Shown piece after piece: positions 45,108-54,586 of a DNA stretch of 64,000 nucleotides (position 1 is the stretch's first letter; each line of letters opens with the position of its first letter). Both the position numbers and the translations under genes were made by a program. Under the pieces are notes generated by a model that made no database searches, was not told the DNA's origin, and saw only the letters and a program-made list of their open reading frames with translations. The DNA comes from Anoxybacillus amylolyticus. GTDB taxonomy: Bacteria > Bacillota > Bacilli > Bacillales > Anoxybacillaceae. Location of the stretch: the NCBI RefSeq assembly GCF_001634285.1, contig NZ_CP015438.1, positions 2,492,001 through 2,556,000 of the forward strand, given 5' to 3'.

Positions 45108-45716
45108 TTATTTTGCTTCTTGGTAACGTTTTTCTACTTCGTCCCAGTTCACAACGTTCCAGAACGCAGAAATATATTCTGGGCGACGGTTTTGATATTT
45201 TAAGTAGTACGCATGCTCCCAAACGTCTAAGCCAAGAATTGGTGTTTTTCCTTCCATGATTGGCGTGTCTTGGTTTGGAGTGCTTGTCACTTCTAGTTCA
45301 CCGTTGTTCACCACAAGCCAAGCCCAACCAGAACCGAAACGAGTCGTTGCTGCTTTTGCAAACTCTTCTTTAAACGCAGCAAAGCTGCCGAATTTTTTGT
45401 TGATTGCTTCGGCTAATTCGCCTGTTGGCTCTCCGCCGCCATTTGGTGAAAGAATCGTCCAGAAAAGCGAATGGTTTGCGTGTCCGCCTCCGTTGTTGCG
45501 AACCGCTGTGCGAATGCTTTCTGGGAGCGCGTCTAAGTTGCTAAGCAACTCTTCTAACGTTTTGCTTTGCAATTCCGCATGTCCTTCCAATGCAGCATTT
45601 AAGTTGGTCACATACGTATTATGGTGTTTAGTGTGGTGAATGTTCATCGTTTCTTTGTCAATGTGCGGCTCAAGCGCATCATACGCATAAGGTAATGGTG
45701 GTAATTCAAAAGGCAT
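45108..45716 (-). CDS. sodA: superoxide dismutase (Mn)
   Basis: 202 residues. Metal ligands His27 (MNIHHTKHH), His near 82 (NHSLFW), Asp and His in DVWEHAYYL; the residues GGG and the Mn-type Gln/His environment agree with MnSOD. It dismutates superoxide in the cytoplasm. RBS GGAGGAATTG fixes the start at 45716. The leader contains a GTGGACG/CGTCCAC hairpin (45749-45778). A TTGAAA-17-TAAGCT promoter is possible. Confidence 0.96.
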   Translation of the reverse strand: MPFELPPLPYAYDALEPHIDKETMNIHHTKHHNTYVTNLNAALEGHAELQSKTLEELLSNLDALPESIRTAVRNNGGGHANHSLFWTILSPNGGGEPTGELAEAINKKFGSFAAFKEEFAKAATTRFGSGWAWLVVNNGELEVTSTPNQDTPIMEGKTPILGLDVWEHAYYLKYQNRRPEYISAFWNVVNWDEVEKRYQEAK

Positions 45717-45836
45717 TTCAATTCCTCCTTTGTTGTCATTATGTATGTGGACGAGTGTGACCTTTTTCACGTCCACTCAAAACTAGCTTACCAAAATTGC
45801 CACAATGTTTCAATTTATTTGCCTGCTTTGCTAATC

Positions 45837-45875
45837 TTAACGTTTTTTGTACATTTATTTAACAAACATTTAACA
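45837..45875 (+). promoter_or_regulatory. PhoP-box-like repeats upstream of the chemoreceptor gene
   Basis: Four plus-strand hexamers start at 45837, 45848, 45859 and 45870, i.e. every 11 bp: TTAACG, TGTACA, TTAACA, TTAACA. Two are perfect and two are one base off the PhoP consensus. A TACATT 9 bp downstream could be the -10, and the receptor start is 60 bp away. The region is AT-rich, so a chance match is not excluded. Confidence 0.6.
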
Positions 45876-45934
45876 TTGATGGGATACATTGAAGATAGCG
45901 TGCAATTTATTCCTGAAACGAGGAGAGCGTAATT

Positions 45935-47671
45935 ATGAAGAAACGAAAAAAAAACATGCTCACTTTCTATCGATTCATTAGGACACAGCCATCGTCTCTT
46001 TCTTCCTTGCTCTCGATAAAAAGATGGGATTTACAATTATTATTAGCATTTGTCATTATTATAGTTATCTTCATTTCATTATTATCGATAGCTTATATTG
46101 GATATCAAAAAAATAAGCAACTATCCGTTCAATCAATCGAGCAACAAATGCAGTTATCTACCGAAGTAACGATTGAAAAAATTTCCTTATTAAAAGCAAC
46201 CGTAACAAATGAGGAATTCGACAAAAAACTCCCCTATATCCTTATGTTAAATGAACGAAAATTTAAAGCTCTTCATTTAACGCCAATGCAATTTGCAGTA
46301 ACCAAAGAAAAACGCATAGAAAAATTTATTCATTTTAATAGTTCCCTACCATCTTTACCTCGTTCCATTGTTCATCAGATGTATGAAAAAAAACAAGGAA
46401 CGATTCATTTTCAAGGGATTACGCTATGTTATGCCTATTCCGTCGATTTAAACAAATTGTACGTATTGGCGCTAAAAGATAGCGAATATTTACAGCCTGT
46501 TTTTTCATATCAAAAAATCAGCTTACTTATTTCGCTTATTACTGCTTTTATTTCTAGTTTTATTAGTTTTTTTATCATACAAAAAATGCTGCAACCAATT
46601 GATGCATTAAAACGTGCTATGCAGCGAGTTGGGCAAGGAGATTTACAGACACGCCTGCACATAAAGCATTCCAGTAAAGATATATATGCACTGGTCACCG
46701 GTTTCAACCAAATGATCGATAGTTTAACGACTTTAATTAAACATTTAGAGGAAAGTTCCAAACTCGTTGCCCATTCATCAGAAACATTGCAACAATCGTC
46801 ATATGAGTCGAGAATAGCTTTTGAACAGATTTCCACCTCTATGGATGAAATAGCAGCAGGAACAGAAAAACAAGCTCATGCGACAGCAGAAATTTCACAA
46901 TTTTTTCATGAAATCTCTCTTGGTATGGAAAAAGCCACTCTTTCTATGGCAGAAGTTGAAGCGTCTACAAACGCAGCCGAGCAAAAAATACACATGGGAA
47001 ATCAGCTAGTAGATAACACGGTTAAACAGATGAATTTGGCGCAAAAAACCGTCGGACAAGCTGCCGAAATGATATACATATTAGGAGAAAAATCGAAAAA
47101 AATTGACCAAATTGTTAGTCTAATTAATCAAATTTCTAATCAAACGAATCTTCTCTCGCTGAACGCTGCAATTGAAGCAGCAAGAGCCGGGGAACACGGA
47201 AAAGGTTTTTCTGTAGTAGCTAACGAAATAAGAAAACTAGCTACACAAACAAGTGAAGCTACAAAACAAATTCAAGATATTATTGAAGAGATTCAACACG
47301 AGGCAGAACAAGCTGTCGATTCCATGCACTGTGGTGCTCAAGTCCTTAAAGATGGCATTCAAATGGTGTATGAAACAGATACATCATTTAAAGTAATTGG
47401 ACAGTCAATGGAACATGTTTTAACAAAAGCAAAAGAAGTAGGAAATATTGTTCATCATGTTAGTGCTCAAACACAAGAAATTTCTACCAATATGGAAGAA
47501 ATAGCTGCTGTTTCGCAACAAATCGCTGGGAATATGGAACATGTCGCTACCATTGTTCAAGAACAAACCTTCTCTATCGATAGCGTTTCGCACGCATCTC
47601 AATCTTTGAACGAATTAGTGAAACAATTACAGGAAATCGTTCGCACTTTTAAAGTAAAAAGAATCTCCTAA
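45935..47671 (+). CDS. methyl-accepting chemotaxis protein
   Basis: 578 residues. Membrane helices at about 34-56 and 187-213 enclose a 130-residue extracellular sensor of Cache size. A HAMP domain (about 215-267; [22 protein letters not shown]) and the signalling hairpin follow, with the conserved tip [35 protein letters not shown] (CheA/CheW binding). It signals to the flagellar motor. Its ligand is unknown. It sits between the two halves of the pst locus and has Pho-box-like repeats upstream, suggesting a link to phosphate (inference). RBS GAGGAGAG. Confidence 0.93.
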   Translation: MKKRKKNMLTFYRFIRTQPSSLSSLLSIKRWDLQLLLAFVIIIVIFISLLSIAYIGYQKNKQLSVQSIEQQMQLSTEVTIEKISLLKATVTNEEFDKKLPYILMLNERKFKALHLTPMQFAVTKEKRIEKFIHFNSSLPSLPRSIVHQMYEKKQGTIHFQGITLCYAYSVDLNKLYVLALKDSEYLQPVFSYQKISLLISLITAFISSFISFFIIQKMLQPIDALKRAMQRVGQGDLQTRLHIKHSSKDIYALVTGFNQMIDSLTTLIKHLEESSKLVAHSSETLQQSSYESRIAFEQISTSMDEIAAGTEKQAHATAEISQFFHEISLGMEKATLSMAEVEASTNAAEQKIHMGNQLVDNTVKQMNLAQKTVGQAAEMIYILGEKSKKIDQIVSLINQISNQTNLLSLNAAIEAARAGEHGKGFSVVANEIRKLATQTSEATKQIQDIIEEIQHEAEQAVDSMHCGAQVLKDGIQMVYETDTSFKVIGQSMEHVLTKAKEVGNIVHHVSAQTQEISTNMEEIAAVSQQIAGNMEHVATIVQEQTFSIDSVSHASQSLNELVKQLQEIVRTFKVKRIS

Positions 47672-47686
47672 TCGGGGATTCTTTTT
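47656..47686 (+). terminator. chemoreceptor gene terminator
   Basis: Stem AAAAAGAATCTCC/GGGGATTCTTTTT, one G-U pair, ending in T5, overlapping the stop codon. Confidence 0.8.
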
Positions 47687-47753
47687 ACTTGGGCGTATGA
47701 GTTGAATTATGAAGAAAGACAATATACAATGAGCATGGAAGGATGTGTGAAAC

Positions 47754-48524
47754 GTGAATATATTGGCACAGTTGTGGAAAAGTTTATATTCTCCAAAAGA
47801 CATTGCCCGCTTTCGATTTCAAAAAATCGGAAAAGCAATCGGATACGTCTTTCTGTTAGCATTTCTTTCGTCACTACCGCTTTCTTATTATATGTCCGTT
47901 AATTTAGTCGACGGGATTCGCTACATGAAAACGTTATTGGAAAACGAGATACCTTCTTTCAACATTGAAAACGGGAAACTTGCTTCTTCTGCTACACAGC
48001 CTATCACTATTAACGAACACGGCTTAACGATTGTCTTTGATAGCACAGGAACGGTAACAAAAGAAGAAGTGGAGCGGGCAACGAACGCCATTGGCTTATT
48101 AAAGCATGAAGCAATTATTGTAACAAACGGGCAAATGCAAACTTACAGCTATTCAATGTTTTCTAACATGACTCTTACAGACGAAGACGTACGAACCCTT
48201 CTTGAAACATTGCAGTCATTGCTTCCGGTACTTATTCCGATTCTCTTTGTTTTCATCTATTTATTTACGAGCACCAGCAAGTTTATCGGGGTTTCTGTTC
48301 TTGCATTTATCGGCTTGATTTTGCGAAGCACATTAGACAAAAATATCTCTTACCGTCACACATGGATTATGTCTGCTTACGCGGTAACGCTATCGACTAC
48401 CTTTTTTACTATTATGGAAACGTTGCAAACCGTCGTACCATACGCCGTCCCGATTCATTGGTTTGTATCCATTTCCGTTCTATTTTTAGCTATTAAAGAA
48501 ATCCCTTCTGTAAAACAACTTTAA
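47754..48524 (+). CDS. DUF1189 family membrane protein
   Basis: 256 residues with five membrane helices (about 26-48, 154-172, 177-192, 203-222, 228-246) and an extracytoplasmic region near 50-150, the layout of the DUF1189 family. B. subtilis carries a family member (YqgB) in this neighbourhood. Function unknown. It starts at a GTG after GGAAGGATGTG; a terminator separates it from the chemoreceptor, and it is convergent to pstA. Confidence 0.75.
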   Translation: MNILAQLWKSLYSPKDIARFRFQKIGKAIGYVFLLAFLSSLPLSYYMSVNLVDGIRYMKTLLENEIPSFNIENGKLASSATQPITINEHGLTIVFDSTGTVTKEEVERATNAIGLLKHEAIIVTNGQMQTYSYSMFSNMTLTDEDVRTLLETLQSLLPVLIPILFVFIYLFTSTSKFIGVSVLAFIGLILRSTLDKNISYRHTWIMSAYAVTLSTTFFTIMETLQTVVPYAVPIHWFVSISVLFLAIKEIPSVKQL

Positions 48525-48564
48525 AAAACAAACACGCAAGGAGGACGACTTGCGTGTTTGTTTT
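48525..48564. terminator. bidirectional terminator of the DUF1189 gene and pstA
   Basis: 16-bp near-perfect stem AAAACAAACACGCAAG/CTTGCGTGTTTGTTTT with an 8-nt loop between convergent genes. Confidence 0.88.
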
Positions 48565-48567
48565 GTC

Positions 48568-49488
48568 TTAAGATGCCATTTTCGTTTTCCGTTTTTTCGC
48601 GCGCATATTTCCAGCAAAATATTTTTGCAAAAGCGTCGATGCCAAACGAGCCGTAAGGTTAAAAAATAAAACCATAATAATTAAAACAGCAGCTGATTTA
48701 GCAGCAATTAGTTTCGCATCCGGCACAATCCCTTCCGAGTTTAATTTCCAGATGTGTACCGTTAACGTTTCAGCAGGGCGAAAAATGTTTAACGGGTGTG
48801 CTTTGCTCGATAAATCAGCAGCGGTATTTAAAAACGGTGTAGTTAGCCCCGATGTGTAAATTAAAGCAGCTGCCTCACCAAAAATTCTGCCGGCTGCTAA
48901 AATCACTCCCGTCATAATTTGCGGCACTGCAGCTGGAAGGATAACCTTTACTAACGTCTGCCATCTTGTCGCTCCTAATCCTAAACTGGCTTCTTTCACA
49001 CTATGAGGAACATCTAAAATAGCACTTTCGCATACCCTTGTTAATCCTGGTAAATTTAAAATCGTCACCGCTAAAGCACCGCCAAGTAACGTGTAACCCC
49101 AGCCCGTTAATGTCACAAATACTAAAAGACCAAATAAGCCGACAACAATGGAAGGAAGAGAAGCCATTGTTTCAATACAAAGCCGGATAAAATTCAACAT
49201 TTTTCCTTGCTTTGCATATTCAGCTAAGTAAATACCTGCTCCAAGACCTAGCGGAACAGAAATAAGCAACGTCAACACTAATATATAAAGGGAGTTAATT
49301 AATTGGGGACCAATCCCGCCCCCCGCTTGAGTGTTGCTTGGGTTTCCAAAAAGGAAATGCGGATCCCAAAAGCCCCATCCTTTCGAAAGGATGGTCACAA
49401 CGAAAAATCCTAACAAAATCACAATGAAAACCGAGATTCCATACAAAATGAATGTCCAAATGGCATCAACCGTTCTCGCCTTCATCAT
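48568..49488 (-). CDS. pstA: phosphate ABC transporter permease PstA
   Basis: 306 residues with six membrane helices. The permease EAA loop is EASLGLGATRWQTLVKVILPAA. It forms the channel with PstC. The start ATGATG overlaps the pstC stop by 4 bp. Last gene of the pstSCA transcript; the ATPase gene does not follow it here. Confidence 0.95.
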   Translation of the reverse strand: MMKARTVDAIWTFILYGISVFIVILLGFFVVTILSKGWGFWDPHFLFGNPSNTQAGGGIGPQLINSLYILVLTLLISVPLGLGAGIYLAEYAKQGKMLNFIRLCIETMASLPSIVVGLFGLLVFVTLTGWGYTLLGGALAVTILNLPGLTRVCESAILDVPHSVKEASLGLGATRWQTLVKVILPAAVPQIMTGVILAAGRIFGEAAALIYTSGLTTPFLNTAADLSSKAHPLNIFRPAETLTVHIWKLNSEGIVPDAKLIAAKSAAVLIIMVLFFNLTARLASTLLQKYFAGNMRAKKRKTKMAS

Positions 49489-50375
49489 TTCTCACCCCGT
49501 TGCCCAATGATACGAATAATAAAAATAAATACGAAAGAGATAAATAATAACACCATCGCCAATGTCCACAACACGTTGTTCCACGCCGTTCCGTTTAATG
49601 TATTGGACATATCCATCGTTAAAATCCCTGTTAAGGTAGAAGTTGGACTATATAATCCTGAAGGCAGCTTCACGGTGTTCCCGATGACCATTTGAACCGC
49701 TAACGCTTCCCCAAATGCACGAGCTAATCCCAATACAACTCCTGTTAAAATGCCTTTGCGAGCAGCAGGGACAATGACACGGCTAATTGCTTGCCATCTC
49801 GTTGAACCTAATCCGTACGACGCCTCTAAATAGGCATGCGGAACACTTTGAATCGCATCAGAAGCGATGCTTGCGATCGTCGGTAAAATCATGATGCTCA
49901 ACACAACAATCCCTGCAATCAAACTAAATCCTACCCCGCCGAATGATTCCCGTAATAATGGGACGAGAATAGTAACACCTAAAAATCCATAAACAACTGA
50001 TGGAATCCCAATCAACAACTCAAGCACAGGCTTTAGTACTTTCGATCCGAACTGTGGAGAAATATGATTAATAAATACCGCTAATGCGACCGCAATAGGA
50101 GCACTAATCATCACCGCACCAAGCGATACAAACGTCGACCCGGCGATAAAAATAACAGCCCCGTATTTAGGATGCGAATCGTTCGGTGCCCATTGTTTAG
50201 AAAATAATATTTCTTTTAATGATAAATGGCTCTGCGTGAATGACTGAATTCCTTTACTACAAATAAACACAATAATCGAAAGAGTAACAAAAACAATGAA
50301 AAATCCACAAAATGTAGCCAGCCCTCTTCCTATATATTCATTTTTCCAATAATTAATTGGTTTTTTCCCCTTCAT
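49485..50375 (-). CDS. pstC: phosphate ABC transporter permease PstC
   Basis: 296 residues, six membrane helices. EAA loop LEASYGLGSTRWQAISRVIVPAA; PIAVALAVFINH and IPSVVYGFLG are PstC blocks. Follows pstS by 72 bp and overlaps pstA. Confidence 0.95.
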   Translation of the reverse strand: MKGKKPINYWKNEYIGRGLATFCGFFIVFVTLSIIVFICSKGIQSFTQSHLSLKEILFSKQWAPNDSHPKYGAVIFIAGSTFVSLGAVMISAPIAVALAVFINHISPQFGSKVLKPVLELLIGIPSVVYGFLGVTILVPLLRESFGGVGFSLIAGIVVLSIMILPTIASIASDAIQSVPHAYLEASYGLGSTRWQAISRVIVPAARKGILTGVVLGLARAFGEALAVQMVIGNTVKLPSGLYSPTSTLTGILTMDMSNTLNGTAWNNVLWTLAMVLLFISFVFIFIIRIIGQRGEK

Positions 50376-50447
50376 CTCTCATTCACCTTCCCTAATTCAT
50401 CCAAACGAATAGGACTGACTAAAATGTAGCCAGTCCACTATATTTAA

Positions 50448-51338
50448 TTATTCTAATTCAGAAATTGGAATGTATCCCATTTCTTTTACTTTTGCAGAAA
50501 ACTCTTCACTTTTGACAAAATCAATAAACCCTTTGACAGCATCTTTTGCTTCGCCTTTTGTGACCATGTACTCATACGACCAGAACGGATATTTTTGCGC
50601 TTTAATGTTTTCGACTGTTGGTTCCGCACCATTAATTTTTAATTTTGTTAACGCATTTGCTTTATCACCAACTAAATAAGACATCGCGACATAACTAATA
50701 GCACCTGGTGTGGACTGAATCGCTTGCTCAACAGCACCGTTAGAATCTTGAACTGTTCCGATGCTGTCATTCACTTTCGTACCGTTCATTAACGTTTTTT
50801 CAAATGTTGCCCGTGTTCCTGAAGAAGCTGGACGATTAATGACGTTAATTTTTTCATCGTTTCCGCCTACTTCTTTCCAGTTTGTCACTTTCCCTGAAAA
50901 AATATCTTGAATTTGTTGAACAGTTAATGAATCAACTTTTACATCTTTGTTCACTACTAACGCAAATGCGATCCCTGCTACTTTATTATCAACTAATTCG
51001 CCAGCTTTCGCTTTATCTTCAATTTTTTCTGCTGATGGAACATCTGAGTTACCAATTTGAACCGCACCTGCTGCTACTTGGTTCACCCCTGTTCCACTTC
51101 CGCCACCTTGCACCGTAATCGAAACATCCGGATATTTTTGCATAAATTCGTTTGCTGCCTCTTCTGCAAGCGGCTGAAGTGCTGTAGAACCTGCTACAGT
51201 AATCGTTCCTGTATACGCCTGTTGTTTCTCATCTTTTTTGTTATTTTCTGTAGCATTTTTGTCTGAGTTTCCACATCCAGCAAGTGCCCCTGTAATAACT
51301 AGTGCGGCCATTGCTAACTTCACGCTTCTCTTTAACAT
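50448..51338 (-). CDS. pstS: phosphate-binding lipoprotein PstS
   Basis: 296 residues. Signal peptide with lipobox ALAGC (lipid-modified Cys near 22), then the phosphate-binding fold with AGSTALQPL, GGGSGTGVNQ and NRPASSGTRATFE, whose Ser/Thr/Arg residues hold phosphate. It captures phosphate outside the membrane for PstCA. The ATG at 51338 follows ATGGAGGTTAC; the frame is open to 51419 but without a ribosome site. First gene of pstSCA, Pho-box upstream. Confidence 0.96.
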   Translation of the reverse strand: MLKRSVKLAMAALVITGALAGCGNSDKNATENNKKDEKQQAYTGTITVAGSTALQPLAEEAANEFMQKYPDVSITVQGGGSGTGVNQVAAGAVQIGNSDVPSAEKIEDKAKAGELVDNKVAGIAFALVVNKDVKVDSLTVQQIQDIFSGKVTNWKEVGGNDEKINVINRPASSGTRATFEKTLMNGTKVNDSIGTVQDSNGAVEQAIQSTPGAISYVAMSYLVGDKANALTKLKINGAEPTVENIKAQKYPFWSYEYMVTKGEAKDAVKGFIDFVKSEEFSAKVKEMGYIPISELE

Positions 51339-51398
51339 CCTTGTAACCTCCATCATTTTCTTAATCATCTCGCTTACAAAGTTATTGTAACGAACAAG

Positions 51399-51437
51399 TT
51401 TTATGATTTTATTAAGCAAATGTTAAGTTTAAGTAAA
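51399..51437 (-). promoter_or_regulatory. PhoP box upstream of pstS
   Basis: Four minus-strand hexamers at an exact 11-bp period: TTTACT (51437), TTAACA (51426), TTAATA (51415), ATAAAA (51404). TACAAT at 51389-51384 is a good -10. The arrangement is the same as in front of pstB. Confidence 0.82.
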
Positions 51438-51521
51438 GATGATCTTTTTTTATCACTACACATGATAGGGAATGGACAAGCATACGTATGTAGTAGGTAC
51501 TTTTATTAGGAGGAAACGCAA

Positions 51522-51845
51522 GTGAGAAAATGGACGAGTATCGTCGCGACTCTTTTAATTGTATACACTGCTTATCATGACGTCACAAAAGGAACGTTAG
51601 GCCACAAACACGAAAAGACCGTTCATGCACAACATGAAAAAACAAAGGAAGCTTCCCTACCATATCAAATCGTCGAAATAAAAGCAGGCGATACGCTGCT
51701 TTCATTGATTGAACAACAGCAAAAAGGTCCCTTACCTGTACCGATGGAAACGCTCATTCGTGATTTTGAATCATTAAACCCTGGCGTCAAAGCAACCGCT
51801 TTACAAATCGGAAAATCGTATAAAATTCCTATGTATCGCAAGTAA
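51522..51845 (+). CDS. yqfZ: LysM-domain protein YqfZ
   Basis: 107 residues: an N-terminal hydrophobic segment (about 6-18) and one C-terminal LysM domain (YQIVEIKAGDTLLSLIEQ...LNPGVKATALQIGKSYKIPMY). LysM binds peptidoglycan, so it is probably wall-associated. GTG start after TAGGAGGAAACG. It lies directly upstream of ispG, where B. subtilis has yqfZ. Confidence 0.82.
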   Translation: MRKWTSIVATLLIVYTAYHDVTKGTLGHKHEKTVHAQHEKTKEASLPYQIVEIKAGDTLLSLIEQQQKGPLPVPMETLIRDFESLNPGVKATALQIGKSYKIPMYRK

Positions 51846-51927
51846 CTTAGCGAATTCCTTGTCAATTTCCCATAAACACTGATACAATAGTGCAGAAAAC
51901 ATAAGTTCTCAAAGGAGCGAATGATCT

Positions 51928-53022
51928 GTGAATGAAATCATTCATCGTTCAAAAACCCGTCCGGTTCGCGTCGGCAACTTGACAATCGGCGGAAGCAACG
52001 AAGTCATTATTCAAAGTATGACAACGACAAAAACACACGATGTCGATGCGACGGTTGCTGAAATACATCGATTAGAAGAAGCTGGATGCCAAATCGTCCG
52101 CGTTGCCTGCCCAGATGAACGGGCGGCAAACGCTATCTCAGAAATTAAAAAACGAATTAACATCCCGCTTGTCGTTGATATCCATTTTGACTACAAATTA
52201 GCATTAAAAGCAATCGAAGGCGGTGCGGATAAAATTCGCATCAATCCGGGAAACATCGGCCGCCGCGAAAAAGTCGAAGCGGTCGTAAAAGCAGCGAAAG
52301 AACGGGGAATTCCGATTCGAATCGGGGTCAACGCCGGTTCGCTCGAAAAGCGGATTTTAGAGAAATACGGCTATCCGACAGCGGACGGAATGGTCGAAAG
52401 CGCCTTATATCACATCCGTATTTTAGAAGAGCTCGATTTTCACGACATTATCGTATCGTTGAAAGCGTCCGATGTCCGCCTTGCGATTGAAGCGTACGAA
52501 AAAGCAGCAAGAACGTTCGACTACCCGCTTCATCTCGGCATTACCGAATCAGGCACGCTGTTTGCCGGAACAGTAAAGAGTGCGGCTGGGCTTGGCGCCA
52601 TTTTAAGCAAGGGAATCGGAAATACTGTGCGTATTTCGTTAAGCGCTGATCCGGTCGAAGAAGTGAAAGTCGCGCGCGAGTTGTTAAAAGCATTTGGATT
52701 AGCGGCAAATGCAGCAACACTTATTTCTTGTCCGACGTGCGGACGAATTGAAATTGATTTAATTAGCATCGCCAATGAAATCGAAGAATACATCGCGAAA
52801 ATTAAGGCCCCGATTAAAGTGGCTGTCCTCGGTTGCGCCGTCAACGGTCCTGGAGAAGCGCGCGAAGCCGATATCGGCATCGCTGGGGCGCGCGGAGAAG
52901 GGTTATTATTCCGCCACGGACAAATTGTCCGTAAAGTTCCGGAAGAAAAGATGGTCGAAGAATTAAAAAAAGAAGTCGACAAACTCGCAGAAGAATATTT
53001 CGCCAAACAAGCTAAAGCTTGA
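51928..53022 (+). CDS. ispG: 4-hydroxy-3-methylbut-2-enyl-diphosphate synthase
   Basis: 364 residues. N-terminal TIM-barrel ([20 protein letters not shown]) and a C-terminal 4Fe-4S domain with cysteines in LISCPTCGR and [12 protein letters not shown]. It makes HMBPP from MEcPP in the MEP isoprenoid pathway, the step before IspH, which is encoded 8.5 kb away. RBS AAAGGAGCG; GTG start. Confidence 0.97.
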   Translation: MNEIIHRSKTRPVRVGNLTIGGSNEVIIQSMTTTKTHDVDATVAEIHRLEEAGCQIVRVACPDERAANAISEIKKRINIPLVVDIHFDYKLALKAIEGGADKIRINPGNIGRREKVEAVVKAAKERGIPIRIGVNAGSLEKRILEKYGYPTADGMVESALYHIRILEELDFHDIIVSLKASDVRLAIEAYEKAARTFDYPLHLGITESGTLFAGTVKSAAGLGAILSKGIGNTVRISLSADPVEEVKVARELLKAFGLAANAATLISCPTCGRIEIDLISIANEIEEYIAKIKAPIKVAVLGCAVNGPGEAREADIGIAGARGEGLLFRHGQIVRKVPEEKMVEELKKEVDKLAEEYFAKQAKA

Positions 53023-53050
53023 CGCATTCCGCGCCAAGCTTTTTTCTTTT
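53014..53050 (+). terminator. ispG terminator
   Basis: Stem AAAGCTTG/CAAGCTTT followed by a T-rich tract; overlaps the ispG stop codon. Confidence 0.8.
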
Positions 53051-53396
53051 AGTAATAAAAAGGAATTACAAACAATTTGATAATAATCGATACTATCCCG
53101 ATACCGATTGCCCACATTCCTAACATCGTTGCCCCGCGCCGGCGTGCGATAAAACCGACAATAATCCCTGCTGCTCCTAACAAAATTGGCATAATAAACA
53201 AGGACAGAACCGACAAGGCAAGCGCCGTCCATCCCCATCCGCTTCCATTTGCTCCTTCTCTTTCTTCCCGTTCGTCATATCGACGAACCGGTTCAGCGAT
53301 TTCTGCCGACGTCTCTTCCATAAAATCTGGCTCTCGTTCTACTCGACCAATCGATTGCACGTACCTTCCGTACGTACGTTTGTTGTTATTCTCCAT
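53049..53396 (-). CDS. yqfX: membrane protein YqfX
   Basis: 115 residues: a polar, acidic N-terminal half (Arg/Glu-rich to residue 48), then a Gly/Ala-rich pair of membrane helices (about 54-82 and 88-113) as in DUF4190-type proteins. Size and place match YqfX of B. subtilis. Function unknown. Convergent with ispG. Confidence 0.7.
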   Translation of the reverse strand: MENNNKRTYGRYVQSIGRVEREPDFMEETSAEIAEPVRRYDEREEREGANGSGWGWTALALSVLSLFIMPILLGAAGIIVGFIARRRGATMLGMWAIGIGIVSIIIKLFVIPFYY

Positions 53397-53540
53397 GTTG
53401 TTCCCTCGCTTTCGTAAAGTAAAAGGAGCATTTTTAGTATCGGTCGTTTCCGAAAAAATATCGCTGCGAATGTTTTCAAATGAAGGAAAATTACATGTGA
53501 TATGTTACAATATCGAATAGAAAGGAGTGCTTCATTTACA

Positions 53541-54137
53541 ATGAAAAAACGTCTTGGCATCGACATCGATGGAACCGTTACTTGTCCAAGTACATTTATT
53601 CCCTATTTAAACCGTTCGTTTCAAAAACAATTAACGCTTGCGGACATCACGCAATACAATTTAGCGCCTTTGTATGACACGACAGAGGAAGAAATGGATC
53701 GCTGGATGGAACAATACGAAGGCATGATTTACAAAGAAGCGCCGCTTGCACCAAATGCGCTTGAAGTCATCGATAGCTGGAAACATCAATATGAGCTATT
53801 TTATATTAGTGCCCGCGGCAAACATTTATACGACATTACCGAACAATGGTTTCAAAAACACGGGATTCATTACCATCACATCGAACTTATCGGCTCACAT
53901 GATAAAATCGAAGCGGTGAAAACATACAACATCGCTGCCTTTTTCGAAGACAAATACGACAACGCTTGCGACATCGGTGAACAATGCAACATCCCTGTCA
54001 TTTTATTCGATACCCCATACAACCAAGGCTCTTTGCCAAAACAAGTCATTCGCGTGAAAACATGGCTAGAGGCGAAGCTGCAAATGGACATGCTTTTATC
54101 TTCTTCACATTTAATAAATACGGGCAAACGTTCATAA
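53541..54137 (+). CDS. yqfW: HAD-type 5'(3')-deoxyribonucleotidase-like protein YqfW
   Basis: 198 residues. HAD motif I is LGIDIDGTV (Asp nucleophile and second Asp), motif II is the Ser of FYISARG, and motif IV is FFEDKYDNA. Fits the YqfW/NT5C family of nucleotidases; substrate unproven. The ATG at 53541 follows AAAGGAGTG with a long 12-nt spacing; the frame is open to 53502 without a better site. Confidence 0.8.
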   Translation: MKKRLGIDIDGTVTCPSTFIPYLNRSFQKQLTLADITQYNLAPLYDTTEEEMDRWMEQYEGMIYKEAPLAPNALEVIDSWKHQYELFYISARGKHLYDITEQWFQKHGIHYHHIELIGSHDKIEAVKTYNIAAFFEDKYDNACDIGEQCNIPVILFDTPYNQGSLPKQVIRVKTWLEAKLQMDMLLSSSHLINTGKRS

Positions 54138-54141
54138 GGCA

Positions 54142-54175
54142 AACGGGATATCTCCCTAATACGAGATATCCCGTT
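54142..54175. terminator. strong hairpin between yqfW and zur
   Basis: 13-bp perfect stem AACGGGATATCTC/GAGATATCCCGTT with an 8-nt loop between the convergent genes, overlapping the zur stop. T-tracts are poor on both sides, so termination efficiency is uncertain. Confidence 0.6.
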
Positions 54176-54581
54176 GACATTCCGGGCACTTTCCGTATAT
54201 TTCAAATTTATGATCCGCCACTTCATAGCCTTGCAAATGCTCTTGCAATTCCCCCATCGGGCATGTAGCAATTTCTTTCGTCTTACCGCATTCCATGCAA
54301 ATAAAGTGATGATGGTGATGCGCACTATCGCACTTAAAACGGAAATGCTTCTCGCCAGACAACTCCGTCATTTCTAAAATGCCCAGCTCAACAAATAGCG
54401 ATAAATTGCGATAAATCGTATCAAAGCTTAAGCCGGGATAATCGTTTTTTAACGCCTCCAATACGTCTTTTGCTGTTAAATATTTATCTGTCCGCGAAAA
54501 CAAGTGCAGCATTTCTTCCCGCTTGCCCGTATGCTTAAACCCCTTTTCTTTCATCAGCTGAATGGCTTGCGCAACATTCAT
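54156..54581 (-). CDS. zur: zinc uptake regulator Zur (Fur family)
   Basis: 141 residues. Winged helix in the first 80 residues ([20 protein letters not shown]), then [13 protein letters not shown] and KCPECQRD, giving the CxxC pairs of the structural zinc site and the His-rich regulatory site. The segment order and its operon with znuCB identify Zur rather than Fur or PerR. ATG at 54581 after AGAAGGGGATAAGG. Last gene of znuC-znuB-zur, an autoregulated layout. Confidence 0.93.
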   Translation of the reverse strand: MNVAQAIQLMKEKGFKHTGKREEMLHLFSRTDKYLTAKDVLEALKNDYPGLSFDTIYRNLSLFVELGILEMTELSGEKHFRFKCDSAHHHHHFICMECGKTKEIATCPMGELQEHLQGYEVADHKFEIYGKCPECQRDISY

Positions 54582-54586
54582 CTTCC

